Source: Tessaracoccus coleopterorum
GTDB taxonomy: Bacteria > Actinomycetota > Actinomycetes > Propionibacteriales > Propionibacteriaceae
DNA: 64,000 nt
Assembly: GCF_011174705.1 (NCBI RefSeq)
Contig: NZ_JAANIJ010000001.1
Span: forward strand, 1,860,001-1,924,000
Direction: 5' to 3'
Position numbers and translations under genes: made by a program. Below the pieces are notes generated by a model. The model was not told the DNA's origin, did no database searches, and worked only from the letters and a program-made list of their open reading frames with translations. Below are positions 28,923-38,562 of the stretch, one piece after another. Within the stretch, counting starts at the first letter, position 1, and each line of letters starts with the position of its first letter.

Positions 28923-30193
28923 GGCGTCTCCTGCGTCGTGGCCCGGCCTGGGCCGGGGGCGATGGGCAGGTGTGCGGAGATCGCGGTGCCCTCGCCGGGG
29001 CGCTCTCGACGTCGATCCCGCCGCCGAGTTCGCGCAGCCGTGCCCGCATGAACCGTAACCCGTAGCCGGAAGCGCCCATCGTCGGCTCGGTCCCGGCCTC
29101 CCAGGCGCGGACGTCGAAGCCCCGGCCGTCGTCGATGAGGTCGAGACGGACGGTCTGCCCGTCGTCGATCAGGCTCATCACGGCCCGTGAGGCGTCGGCG
29201 TGGAGACGGACGTTCGCGATCGCCGACTGCGCCGTGCGGAGCAGGGCGACCTCCACCGCGGTGGGAAGCATCGGGAGGGTGTCGTCGACATGCAGTTCGA
29301 CCTGCAGACCGGTCTCCTGGCTGGCCTTCTCGAGGACGCGCCGGAGCGCCGCCGTGAGCGCGTGGTCCTCCAGTTCGGAGGGGCCAGCGCCGCGACGATC
29401 CTGCGGACGTCGGCGAGGCTGTCACCGGCGAGCACCTCGACCTGGCTGAGGGTCCGCGCGGCCTCGGGTCCTGGCTTCGGCCCGCGCCGGCGTGGGCGAG
29501 CAGCCGGATCGATGAGAGCGCCTGGGCGATGGTGTCGTGGATGTCGCGGGAGATGCGGGTGCGCTCGGCCACCACTCCGGAGTGCCTCTGCGTCAACGCG
29601 AGCTCATCCTGCAGACCCGACATCTCCTGCTGCGCCAACCTCAGCGATGTGACGAGGCGTTCGCGTTCCTCCGCGTCGCGGAGGAGTTGGAGGTAGCCGC
29701 GGGAGATGCCGAACGCGAACACTCCGCCGATGGTGGGGCCGAACACGTTGGCGTAGCTGGTGGAGCCGTGCTGCAGGATCGGCGCGACGATCACCACCGC
29801 CAGGACGATGGCCGAGAACAGCAGCCCCCACCTCGGCGGGAGTAGGTGACCGGCGAGAAGCCAGAGCAGGAACGCGACCCAGACGAACTCGGACGACACC
29901 GCCACGGCGGCCACCCAGATCACCGCGAACCCGATCAGCCACCAGGTCACCGTCCGTGACGACCGGGCGCGTGACGGGAGGAGTGCGCCCGCGGTGTGCC
30001 AGGCGAGGATCGCCAGACCCGCCACGACCGCGGCCGCGGCCGGCGTGTCCGCGCCGATGGCACGGATCACGCCGATCGCGGTGAGGACGGCCGCGATGAG
30101 ATGCTGCCCGATCTCCATCGCCCGCACGGTGGGGTCGGCCGGGGACGACCCCGACTGGTCAGGCCGCGACAGCGGGGCGTTGACGAGGTTCAT
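28919..30193 (-). CDS. Sensor histidine kinase (HisKA_3 type)
   Basis: The N-terminal half has five or more membrane helices (LIAAVLTAIGVIRAIGA; VTWWLIGFAVIWVAAVAV; WVAFLLWLLAGHLL; LLFSAIVLAVVIVAP; VFAFGISRGYLQLL). Next come a coiled stretch, the phosphorylation box RISRDIHDTIAQALSSIRLL, and an HATPase_c end with LIDDGRGFDV and GYGLRFMRARLRELGGGIDV. Shifts occur near 29470-29490, near 29395 and near 29000. No outer sensor domain is seen, so it probably senses the membrane or a lipophilic compound. Confidence 0.87.
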   Translation of the reverse strand: MNLVNAPLSRPDQSGSSPADPTVRAMEIGQHLIAAVLTAIGVIRAIGADTPAAAAVVAGLAILAWHTAGALLPSRARSSRTVTWWLIGFAVIWVAAVAVSSEFVWVAFLLWLLAGHLLPPRWGLLFSAIVLAVVIVAPILQHGSTSYANVFGPTIGGVFAFGISRGYLQLLRDAEERERLVTSLRLAQQEMSGLQDELALTQRHSGVVAERTRISRDIHDTIAQALSSIRLLAHAGAGRSQDPRPRGPSARSRCSPVTASPTSAGSSRRWPLRTGGPRAHGGAPARPREGQPGDRSAGRTACRRHPPDASHRGGGRPAPHGAVGDRERPSPRRRLTGRDEPDRRRADRPSRPHRRRPGLRRPRLGGRDRADDGRFRLRVTVHAGTAARTRRRDRRRERPGEGTAISAHLPIAPGPGRATTQETP

Positions 30194-32251
30194 GGGCCAA
30201 CCCTTCCTGCCCGCCTTCGGCTTCCCGGCCACCAGATGCGGTCGCCGACCAGCGCGAAGATGGCGGGCACGATGACGGTGCGCACCACGAGCGTATCCAC
30301 GATCACGCCGACGCCGACGATCAGGCCAAGTTGGCCGAGCGTGACGAGCGGCAGAACGCCGAGCGCGGCGAACACCGCGGCCAGCACGATCCCCGCGCTG
30401 GTGATGACGCTTCCCGTGTGGGAGACGGCCTCGACCATGCCGTCCTTGGTGCCGAGCACGGCAGCCTCGGCCCTGGCCCGGTGCACGAGGAAGATCGTGT
30501 AGTCGATGCCGAGGGCGACGAGGAACAGGAACGCGAGCAGCGGCACCTGCAGATCCAGGGCCTGCTGGTCGAACAGAACGCGGCTCAGCCAAGCACCCGC
30601 CCCGATGGCTGCGACGGCGCTGGCGAGGTTGACCAGGAGCAGCAGCACGGGCGCGATGACGGAGCGCAGCAGGAGGAGCAGGACGACGAAGGCGACCGCC
30701 AGCACCAGCGGTGCGACCAGCAGCAGGTCGCGCTCGTTGCCCGCGCGGGCGTCGAGGTCGGTGGCGACCGCCCCGCCCACGAGCGCGTCCGCCCCTCCAC
30801 CGCGTGTGCGACGTCGCGCAGTTGCGTGATCTGGTTCAGGCTTTCCTCTGAACTCGGTGCATACTCGCTTGTCACCATGATCTTCGTGAGCGAACCGTCG
30901 TCGGTGGTTCCGATCGGGTGGGCACGGACAACGCCCTCGACGTCGCTCACCGCGGCGACCACGTCATCGGCTCCTGTGCTGTCGGCGACGATGTAGATGG
31001 GCTGCGCCTCACCGGGTGGGAAGTGATCCGACAGGACCATGAGGCCGGTGGCCGACTCCGACTGCACGCGGAACTTCTCGATCTGATCGAGGCCCACCGA
31101 GGTGCCGAACAGGCCGAGCGACATCACGCCGAGCAGTGCCGCGCCGGCTACCAGGCTGACGACCGGGCGACGGACCACCCCGGTGGCGACCCGGCGCCAG
31201 GCGTTCGCCTGCTTCGGGCCTCACCCGGGCGGGGAACGAAAGGCCAGAACACCTTGCGGCCGCACACGGCCAGGAACGGGGGAAGCACGAACAGGACGGC
31301 GACCAGCGCGATCGCCAGGCCGATCGCGGAAGAGACACCGAGGCCGTGCGTGCCGGGGATGACGGCGAGCACGAGCGTCAGGAGCGCGAGGACGACGGTG
31401 ACGTTTGAGGCCACGATGGCCGGGGCCGTCATCCGCCAGGCGGTGCTCAGCGCCGCGCGGTGGTCGTCGGTGGTGAGCAGCTCCTCCCGGTAGCGGGAGA
31501 TGAGCAGCAGGGCGTAGTTGGTGCCCGCGCCGAAGACGAGGACGCTGATGATGCCCGCGTCGAACTGGAGGTTCCACTGCGACCCCGCGGCGGCCGTCAT
31601 CCGGCCTGCCAGCCCGTCGGCGAGGCCGACGACGGTCAGCGGGATCAGCCAGAGCACGGGGAGCGGTACGTGGCGATGAGCAGGACCGCGACGATCAGGA
31701 TGGTCACGAGGAGGAGGGTGAAGTCGGCGCCCTCGAAGGACGCGGCCACGTCCGCCCGAATGCCGGGCCGCCGGTGACTTGCAGGGAGATGCCGTCCGGT
31801 GAATGCTCGGCGAGGTCGGCCCGCACCTCCTTGATGATCTGGGCCGTGTCGGAGTTGGTCTCACCGACCGTGATCGGCGTGACGAGGAGGGCGGCCTTCC
31901 CGTCCTCGCTCACCATCGGCCCGTTCGAGTCGGCCGCGGAGTGCGTGTTCAGCACGGGAAGAAGGCCGGCGAGTTCGACGAGGTCGGTCTCGCTGAGAGC
32001 GCCGCCGTCCGCGCGGGAGGCTACGACGAGCACCGACTGCCGGTCGGCATTCGGGAACTTCGCCATCAGTTCGCCGACCTGGGTCGACTCCGATCCCGCG
32101 GGGCCTGCGCGTTCTGGGACGGGGCCTTCGCGGAGCCGAACGCCCCGAAGAGGGCGACCATGATGAGGAGCGCGAGGCTGAGGGAGATCCAGGCGCCCCT
32201 GCGCGAGGTCAGCCGATCTGAGATGGGTGTGCGGAGCCGGGTATCTGCCAT
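30190..32251 (-). CDS. MMPL-family RND exporter
   Basis: About 690 residues with the two-half RND layout. After the first helix (ISLSLALLIMVALFGAFGSA) a periplasmic domain follows, then helices with VLVFGAGTNYALLLISRYRE and the mirror sequence VALGIDYTIFLVHRARAEAA, the GxDY-type proton-relay site. MMPL proteins export lipids or drugs. About four shifts lie in G/C runs (near 32100, 31770, 31220 and 30800). The stop overlaps the kinase start (ATGA), so exporter, kinase and regulator form one operon. Confidence 0.87.
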
Positions 32252-32472
32252 GTCATCACCCCATCATCTGGGGACGGGCCGGGGCATCGCGTACAGGGCT
32301 GAACTGCCTCTCATCCTTTTGGATGGATCGCCGGAGACGAGGCGAGGTCACGAACGCCGACCGAACCGCCGGTCCGCCCGATGTCGGCGATCCAGATCAG
32401 GTGGCCTGATTCAGCAGCCCAGAGGCCATCTCCGTCCTGGACCGAGCAGAGGATTCCGGTCCTGACGGAACG

Positions 32473-33245
32473 TCAGGCTGCCTCCGGAAGCAACCGATCC
32501 GCTTCGGTGACGGCACCCGTGTCAGCCGCTTCGGCCTTGCCACGTCGCGGCGTGAACACCGAGGAGAGCACCAGCAGGGCCCCGACCAGGGCCGTGACCA
32601 GCAGTGCGGGCGTCGCTGCGTTCCACCAGCCGGCACCCTGGAACAGCAGCGCGCGTGAGCCCTCGGCAAGGAAGCGGAGCGGGTTCCATGGGTAGACGAA
32701 GTCCTGCCAGAACGCAGGAAGGAACTCGAACGGCATGTTGGCCGTGCCCATCCCGAGTAGGAGGATCCCCACGGGGACGACCATGCCCCCATCCCCAGCC
32801 AGTTGACCGAGCCGATCACCACCGTCATCAGCGCGAAGGCGGCGATCGTGAGAAAGGCGATCGCACCTCCCGTGGAGAAGGCGAGGTCGGGGCGAACAGC
32901 GTCAGCACCCAGGTGGCCGCGGCCCCGGCAACGACGGCCGCGACGGCCGCGATTCCCAGCTGCAGCAGCGCGCGGGGCGTGCGACGGGCGACCCGGCCGC
33001 CCGCCTCCACGGTGCGACCGTCGAGGGGAACGACCCGCGAACGGTGATTTCGCCTGCGTAGGCCACGATGTAGACGAGGATCATGAACACCATCGGCAGG
33101 ATGGTGGCCGTCAGCCCGATCGACTCGGGATCTCGTGGTAGGCCTCCGTGACGATCGTGAGATCCGCGCCTGCGGCGAGCGCGCCCAGTGAACCGGAGAG
33201 CTGCGCGGTCACCATGGGCAGGCGCGGCGCTATCACGGCTGCAAG
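32473..33245 (-). pseudogene. C-terminal part of a YhgE/Pip-type ABC-2 membrane protein
   Basis: The visible protein runs from VIAPRLPMVTAQLSGSLGAL through SIGLTATILPMVFMILVYIV, AVNWLGMGA-like helices and TANMPFEFLPAFWQDFVYPW to a stop at 32473. It matches the membrane end of DUF3533/YhgE-type permeases. The N-terminal half is absent; at about 33245 the sequence passes into unrelated fragments. Several single-base losses lie within. Truncation here is real, not only a frame matter. Confidence 0.55.
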
Positions 33246-33376
33246 GATCTGGCTTGGGTGAATGCCGGGAGAGCCGGAGCGAAGGGTCGGTTCGGCCGAC
33301 CCGTGAGGGTGTCGTCGAGGGTGACTGACGAAGACGCGGATCTCTGAGGGTTCGGATCAGCTGGGCGTCGTCGAGG

Positions 33377-33595
33377 GTGCTCGGCGTGGTGTCGGCGGTG
33401 GCGCTGGGGTCGTTCCTGCCGATGGCGCTCGCCACGTTCATCGTGCAGCCATGCCGCGGCTGCGAACCACGGGACCTGAGCGAGCAGGGTCAGGGCGTTG
33501 TCGCCTTCCTGGCCGTGTCGGGCGGGCTGGTCTGGTGGTACCGCCGCGATCAGGTCGCTTAGGAGCGGGAGCTGCTGAGGGAGGGTGGGGCTGAG
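33377..33595 (+). pseudogene. Fragment of a paralogue of the 24851 membrane protein
   Basis: ALGSFLPMALATFIVQPCRG then CEPRDLSEQGQGVVAFLAV closely matches ALSFLPTAIATFITQPCRGC of the 24851 gene; after a gap WWYRRDQVA and, past a stop, ERELL match its extreme C-terminus. So it is an internally deleted copy. Confidence 0.6.
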
Positions 33596-33670
33596 CCCGG
33601 CGGGTCCTCCCACCCCGGCAGCCCCGTCGGGAAGCCGTCGATGCTGACCAGGTTCTTCTCCTGCTGTTAG
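33590..33670 (-). repeat. Copy of the 3' end of the 36216 gene
   Basis: About 80 bp beginning AGCCCGGCGGGTCCTCCC and running to CTTCTCCTGCTG are about 90% identical to 36217-36296. The two copies lie in direct orientation 2.6 kb apart and enclose the GrpB and HEPN genes. Confidence 0.7.
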
Positions 33671-33727
33671 GCCAGGAGGCCGTCGTCATCCGACCGCCCG
33701 AAGCAGCGCCGTCGGGCCCGTCTCGGG

Positions 33728-34209
33728 TCAGGTCCGGGCCAGCAGCCCCGCGACTACATCGGTCTTGGACTGGGTGTACTCGTCCCAGTTCGCGCTCGCC
33801 TCAGCCGAGGCCAGTTTGACCTCCAGGTACCGTGCCCGCGCCCCGGGGTCGCGGCGAAGGAGGTCGCGGAAGTCGATCCGCCGCTGCCACGACCCGTACT
33901 CGACGACGTGGATCACGTAGCGGCGGTCGTCGCGGCTCGGGAATCCGAGCCAGGCGTGGTGCGGGAGGGCGCCCTCGAGGTCGAACCCCTCGTCGCGTAG
34001 CTGGTCGGCCACCGTCTGCACCTCGGCAGGTCGACGCCGATCAGTAGGTCGACGACGTCCTTGGCGGGCAGGTCGGGAACTGAGGTCGAGCCGATGTGTT
34101 CAATCTTCGCGCCGGGCAGCAGCGGCCCAAGCCTCCCGGCCATCTCCTCGAAGAGGCCCACCCACTCAAGGTGGCGGCTGGGGACGATGGTCACGCCTTC
34201 GCTGCTCAC
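33728..34209 (-). CDS. GrpB/UPF0157 nucleotidyltransferase-fold protein
   Basis: Contains the family core KIEHIGSTSVPDLPAKDVVD, then LRDEGFDLEGALPHHAWLGF, HVVEYGSWQRRIDFRDLLR and the terminal YTQSKTDVVAGLLA. GrpB proteins have a nucleotidyltransferase fold and no settled function. One base is missing near 34028. Start at GTG 34209 or GTG 34194, both plausible. Confidence 0.7.
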
Positions 34210-34913
34210 CGTCAGTAGCCTGCCAGTCCGCCGAGCCGACTGGCACCCGGCAGGCGGGGCGTCAGCACTCCGGAGAGTTGAACCGGTAGCGACGGCGCAT
34301 CCTCTGGCTATCCGCTCACTGTGTGGCTCACTGCATGACACTGTGCATCAGTGATATGCAGTGATATGCAGTGAGGCAGGTGACAGCTGACCGCCAGGGG
34401 TTCGGCTCTGAAGTGACCCCGCGCGAGTTGAACAGATCTCGACTGCGCCTCACTCGGTCCCGCTTACATACACTGAGACAGCCGATCTGGTCAGTGACTG
34501 GTAATCCAGATACAGGGATGAGTGTTACCCGCCTCGTAACCCGCTCAGGAGGGGTGGGCATACCACTGAGGCGGCTGCAGCGGCTGCGCCTCCTGCTGGC
34601 AGGCGTCTCCAGTCTGGTGCGCGGAACGCTCCCTGCCTGGATCCCCAGCAGGCTCAAGGCCCGAATGTCCTTACACTCGCACTGTGCTCGGGCTTCAGGC
34701 GGGGCATCTGGTGCATGAGCGAGGACGCGCGTACGCATGCCGTGCGCGGTGCGGACGTGCGCATCGTCTCCCACCCCTGGACTTGGAGGCCGAGCCCGGG
34801 GAACTGATCGGGGAGGTTCGGCGGCTGGCCCCTGACGATGCAGGAACTGGGCTCGCGTACATTCCTCCGATGAGGAGCGTGGCGTCCGTGTCTGGCGGTG
34901 GCTGCAAGGAAGG
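34210..34913. other. Gene-poor stretch
   Basis: About 700 bp of lower coding quality. Frames exist on both strands (e.g. plus 34371-34718) but show no family or codon pattern that I trust. Contains the inverted/tandem repeat at 34328-34377. Probably acquired or decayed DNA. Confidence 0.4.
34328..34377. repeat. Inverted repeat CTCACTGCAT...ATGCAGTGAG with tandem decamer
   Basis: Perfect 10-bp arms at about 34328-34337 and 34367-34376. Between them AGTGATATGC occurs twice in tandem. This could be an operator or iteron-like site. Confidence 0.5.
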
Positions 34914-35658
34914 CTAACCGTCTGCGACGGTGTGAGCGTCCTTATCGAAGCTCCGCGTGCCGCCAACCGTCAGCACAATCTCGTCGCCCTCGCGGATGAC
35001 CGTGACATCCATATCGACGACATCAGTCACCCCACTGGCCTAGTGCCAGCCGGGCCGGGGAGTCAGCCTTCGCCTGGGTGCGGAAGATTCTGGGAGCTCG
35101 AACCTGGAGTTCCCGCACCTGATCAGAGTCATTTGTGGGGTCTGCCAGCGGCTTGCTCCCCAGAGGGAGTTCTTCTGCCGGTGAAGTTGCGGTCGGCTCC
35201 GGCTCGGTAGGTGCGGCTGTGGAAATGAGTGCCCTGAGCGCCTCAGCGCGAGCATGACTAAGTGCTTCCGCCTCTTGGCTCTCCGGCAGGAGCGCCCTTG
35301 CCAGGCGATCCAGGGTATCGAGGTCTCGGAATGCCTGATCGTGGCTGACCTTCCGACCCGGTGACTCGTGGGCCCAACGGTGGCGAACCGTGAGGGACTC
35401 CTTCAACCAGTTGCGGGTCTCTCTCTTGCCCAAGCCTTTGTCTGCGAGCAGGTTCCAGTTTCGGTCAACCACTTGGATGAGGGCGGCCAAGTCCAAGTCA
35501 GGTAGATCGGACCAGTGGTTATCCTTCGCGATCTGAGCTTGTTGGGGCGTGAGATTCCCCAGCACGCCCTTGGCCCACCAATCAGAACCGAGCTTGGGCA
35601 GTTCGCGCTCCATCACGGTACACAAGACGACAGCGAGCCCGTTCAGGTGTTCCCTCAC
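34914..35658 (-). CDS. Stand-alone Swt1-type HEPN-domain protein
   Basis: The HEPN domain fills residues 1-130: VREHLNGLAVVLCTVMEREL, KDNHWSDLPDLDLAALIQVV, ETRNWLKESLTVRHRWAHES. RHRWAH is the R-x4-H ribonuclease-type motif. Swt1-HEPN domains usually head much longer defence-associated ATPases; here only about 115 residues follow, mostly low-complexity, ending DMDVTVIREGDEIVLTVGGT. One G missing near 35027 hides the last 36 codons; the first stop is at 35023. Start GTG 35658 follows AGGGG; TTG 35676 is possible. Confidence 0.6.
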
Positions 35659-36020
35659 GTCTCTACCCCTAGTCAAAAGCCAATTTGAGTCAAAGTATCA
35701 GGGTGTAGTCCCCGGTGGCCACTACTGTCACGGGCCCCATGAACCCCACCGGTCTGGAGCTTCCCTACCGGAGACGCGCGGGTCCAGAGTGCTACCGGGC
35801 GCCAAACCGCCGACAAGCGAAGTGGCAGGGCATGCATGACGGCTACCTCATCCAGTAACTAGGACCTCCGAACTTGGAGCGACTCATGATCCATGTCGTC
35901 GCACGATATTCCGCGCCCCGCTCGAGGTACGCATGGGGCTTTGGATCGGATGGGCACTCTTGTCGTTCATCAGCGTTCTTGTGGATCAGCCAGCCGTGCG
36001 CCACGTAGGCGGGTCTTCTG
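35659..36020. other. Intergenic, no gene seen
   Basis: TTGACT-type boxes near 35675-35695 (minus strand) could serve the HEPN gene. The remainder shows no convincing coding frame. Confidence 0.4.
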
Positions 36021-36200
36021 GACCTGAGGCAGGCCAACCGGCAGCGGGTGCTCAACCTCGGAAACCTCTACATCCTGAGCTACTTGGAGATCGACGACTA
36101 CTCAAAAGGAGGCCCGGAGCACTCAAAGGCCTGCCACCGGTACCTGCGGCTGCTTGAGGACGAGTTCGGGGCGCCCGGCCCAAGGCGCAGTTCTGTCTGA
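36021..36200 (+). pseudogene. Remnant of a small unidentified gene
   Basis: A 59-codon open frame without a proper start: DLRQANRQRVLNLGNLYILS then YLEIDDYSKGGPEHSKACHR and YLRLLEDEFG. Codon use looks coding and the helices are amphipathic. It is preceded by an in-frame stop at about 36006 and ends at TGA 36198-36200. No family recognised. Confidence 0.35.
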
Positions 36201-36215
36201 GCTCCGACCGTCCGG

Positions 36216-36775
36216 TCAGCCCGGCGGGTCCTCCCGCACCGGCAGCCCCGTCGGGAAGCCGTCGATGCTGACGCGGTTCTTCTCCTGCTGATACGCCACC
36301 AGACCCTTGTCACCCTTCTTCGCCGACCACAGCGCCATCGTCTCCCGATCCGACTGGAACTCCATCAGCGGGACGCCGTATCCGCACGACGTCTGCACCA
36401 GGTCGACGTCGAGGCTGAAGATGTTGCGGGCCCCCTGCAGGGGCGGAAACAGGGCGAGGAGGTCGTCCCATCGCGGGTCGCCCTCGTGGACGACGTCTGC
36501 CGTGCCGTACAGCCGCAGGATCAGGGGCGCTTCTCGAATGAGCAGAACATGATGGTCATCCGTGGCACGTCCAACAGGTGTGCCGCCGTCTCGTTGCCGC
36601 TGCCCGTGCCGTTCAGCCACACCACCCGGTTGGGGCCGAGCACCCGCAGCGAGTCGAGCCCCTTGGGTGAGACGTTGACCCGGCCGTCGCGCGCGGCGGT
36701 GCCGACGAAGAAGACATGCTGCGCCTCGATGAACCGCCTGTACCTGTCCTCGATCCGCCCGAACTGCTGTGCCAT
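36216..36775 (-). CDS. Pyridoxamine 5'-phosphate oxidase-like (FMN split-barrel) protein
   Basis: About 187 residues. HVFFVGTAARDGRVNVSPKG is the FMN split-barrel strand pair with the VSPKG phosphate loop; NRVVWLNGTGSGNETAAHLL and ILRLYGTADVVHEGD follow. Members reduce or bind flavin or haem compounds; substrate unknown. One base missing near 36533. Its 3' 80 bp are duplicated at 33590-33670. Confidence 0.75.
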
Positions 36776-36835
36776 GCACCCAGTATGGGCGCCGTGACGG
36801 TGGGCCAGCCCGGGTGACCGGAACCGGGACGCGGG

Positions 36836-37273
36836 TCAGGCGACGGCCTTCCTCACCTGCTCGCGGATCTTCTCGACGACCTCATCGGTCACCTCCACGA
36901 CCGCGAACGACACCGGCCACATCGGGCCGTCGTCGAGGTTTGCCGACTCGTCGAACGAGACCGTCCCGTACCGGGTCTTGAACTTCGATGCCGGCTGGTA
37001 GAACACCACCACCTGCCCGTCCCGGGCGTAAGCCGGGAACCCGTAGAACGTCTTCGGCAGCAAACCCGGCGCCACTTCGGCGACGATGGCGTGCAGTTGG
37101 GTGGCCACCTGGCGGTCAACGCCGGTCAAGGCGTCGATCGCATCCACGCACGCCTCCAACTCCCGGGCCAACTTCGCGGCGCCCTTCAAGCCCTTCGTGG
37201 AGCGCAGCTCGTCGGCCCGCTGCTTCATTGCCGCGCGTTCCTCGTCGCTGAACCCGCCGTCCCTGCCTGCCAT
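36836..37273 (-). CDS. DUF1801 (YdhG-like) protein
   Basis: 145 residues, intact. GGFSDEERAAMKQRADELRS, LHAIVAEVAPGLLPKTFYGF and PAYARDGQVVVFYQPASKFK, then RYGTVSFDESANLDDG. DUF1801 proteins are small cytosolic proteins; some relatives are described as iron chaperones, others are linked to stress, so the role is open. It is 60 bp upstream of the flavin-fold gene in the same direction. Confidence 0.72.
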   Translation of the reverse strand: MAGRDGGFSDEERAAMKQRADELRSTKGLKGAAKLARELEACVDAIDALTGVDRQVATQLHAIVAEVAPGLLPKTFYGFPAYARDGQVVVFYQPASKFKTRYGTVSFDESANLDDGPMWPVSFAVVEVTDEVVEKIREQVRKAVA

Positions 37274-37411
37274 CCGAGGCTCCCTTCGTCGTCACTGTCG
37301 AACAGGAACACGCTACTGAACAGGTGCTGGTGGACTGCCGGATACTTTGAAAGAGACGACGCCGTCGACAAGGCGCGTCGGGAAGGGCCATGCGTCGTCG
37401 CTATCGGGTCT

Positions 37412-38411
37412 TCAGTTCGTCGAGCCGCGGACGACCAGCTGGCCGGTGATGCGCTGCACGCCGGTGTGTGGCCGACCATCGATTGCATCGAGGAGGCAGC
37501 CCGCCGCGAGTCGTCCAATCTTGTTCAGGTCGGGGTCGATCGTGGTCAGGGCCGGCCGTGCGCCGATGGCGATCGGATCCCAGTTGTCGGTGCCGATCAG
37601 AGCGATGTCGCCGGGCACGTCCTTACCGAGCTCCCGTAGGGCATCTCCCACCCCGCGGGCGATGAGATCCGAGCCGCAGTAGATGGCATCGACGTCCGGG
37701 TTGGCCCGCAGCGCCATCTGAGTGGCCTGTCGGCCCAGGCCTCGCTCCAGTTGCCGTAGTACACCTGATCGACGAGTTCGAGGCCCTCGGATTGGAGCGC
37801 GCCCTCGAGTCCCTGCGCCCGTTCGCGTGCGGCGTCGAAGCTCTCCGGACCTGAGATATGGGCGACGCGTGTTCGGCCCATCCTGACGAAGTGGTCGCCC
37901 GCAATGCGGCCGATCGCCACGTCATCCACCACTACGGAGCAGTCCCTCGGGTCGGAGGACGGCGACAGCGCGTAGACGACCGGAAACGAGGGCTCGACCG
38001 GAAGCGGAGAGCGCGAGTTCGAGCTGCGCCCGGTGACAATGAAACCGTCCACCCGACGGCGTTGCAGCGTCTCGACATGGTGCCGCTCCCGGATCGGGTC
38101 GTCGCGGCTGTCGCAGAGGAATACCGAGATCTGCCCAGCTCCGAGCGCATCCTCCACTCCCATCAGGATGGGCACGCTGAAACGCGCGAAGCTGTCGGTG
38201 GTGATAAGGCCGACGGTGTAGCTGCGCTTGGCTGGCGATGGGCACTACGGGTGCTGCCAAGCTGGAAGTTCAACTCCTGGGCGGCCGTGACGATGCGTGA
38301 ACGGGTCTTGTCGCTCAGCTGACCGGTGCCGTTCAACGCTTTGGAGACGCTCCCCGGTGACACCCCGGCACGTGCTGCGACGTCCCGGATCGTCGTTCGT
38401 CCCTCCGCCAT
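37412..38411 (-). CDS. LacI-family repressor of the glycan locus
   Basis: N-terminal HTH TTIRDVAARAGVSPGSVSKA then LNGTGQLSDKTRSRIVTAAQ, the hinge helix, and a periplasmic-binding-like sensor domain (TVGLITTDSF, VVYALSPSSD, GDHFVRMGRTRVAHISGPES, VDAIYCGSDLIARGVGDAL, TTIDPDLNKIGRLAAGCLLD). Frame losses near 38233 and 37725. It is divergent from GH127 with 151 bp between; two palindromes there are its probable operators. Likely effector: a sugar released by GH127 or GH2. Confidence 0.88.
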
Positions 38412-38466
38412 GACTATCTCTCCTAAGCCTGTGGCAAGCCCTCATCTTCGGGGCTCCTCCTAGCTT

Positions 38467-38482
38467 GGCAGAAAATTCTGCC
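38467..38482. promoter_or_regulatory. Candidate LacI-family operator 1
   Basis: GGCAGAA-AA-TTCTGCC, perfect 7-bp arms, between the divergent LacI and GH127 genes; close enough to the LacI start to give autoregulation. Confidence 0.5.
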
Positions 38483-38498
38483 CACGTACAGAAACTCC

Positions 38499-38532
38499 TT
38501 GCGGAAACAGAAGTTTGCTGCCTACTGTTTCC
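38499..38532 (+). promoter_or_regulatory. GH127 promoter overlapped by candidate operator 2
   Basis: TTGCGG (38499-38504) and TACTGT (38523-38528) are spaced by 18 bp and lie within the inverted repeat GGAAACAG (38503-38510) / CTGTTTCC (38525-38532). A bound repressor would block RNA polymerase. The start codon follows about 30 bp on with AAGGAG. Confidence 0.55.
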
Positions 38533-38562
38533 ATCAAGGTTTCCGAACGAAGGAGTTCAGGC

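Noticed and set aside
34328..34966. 212-residue minus-strand open frame
   Set aside because: No family, poor codon pattern, and it overlaps the corrected end of the HEPN gene.
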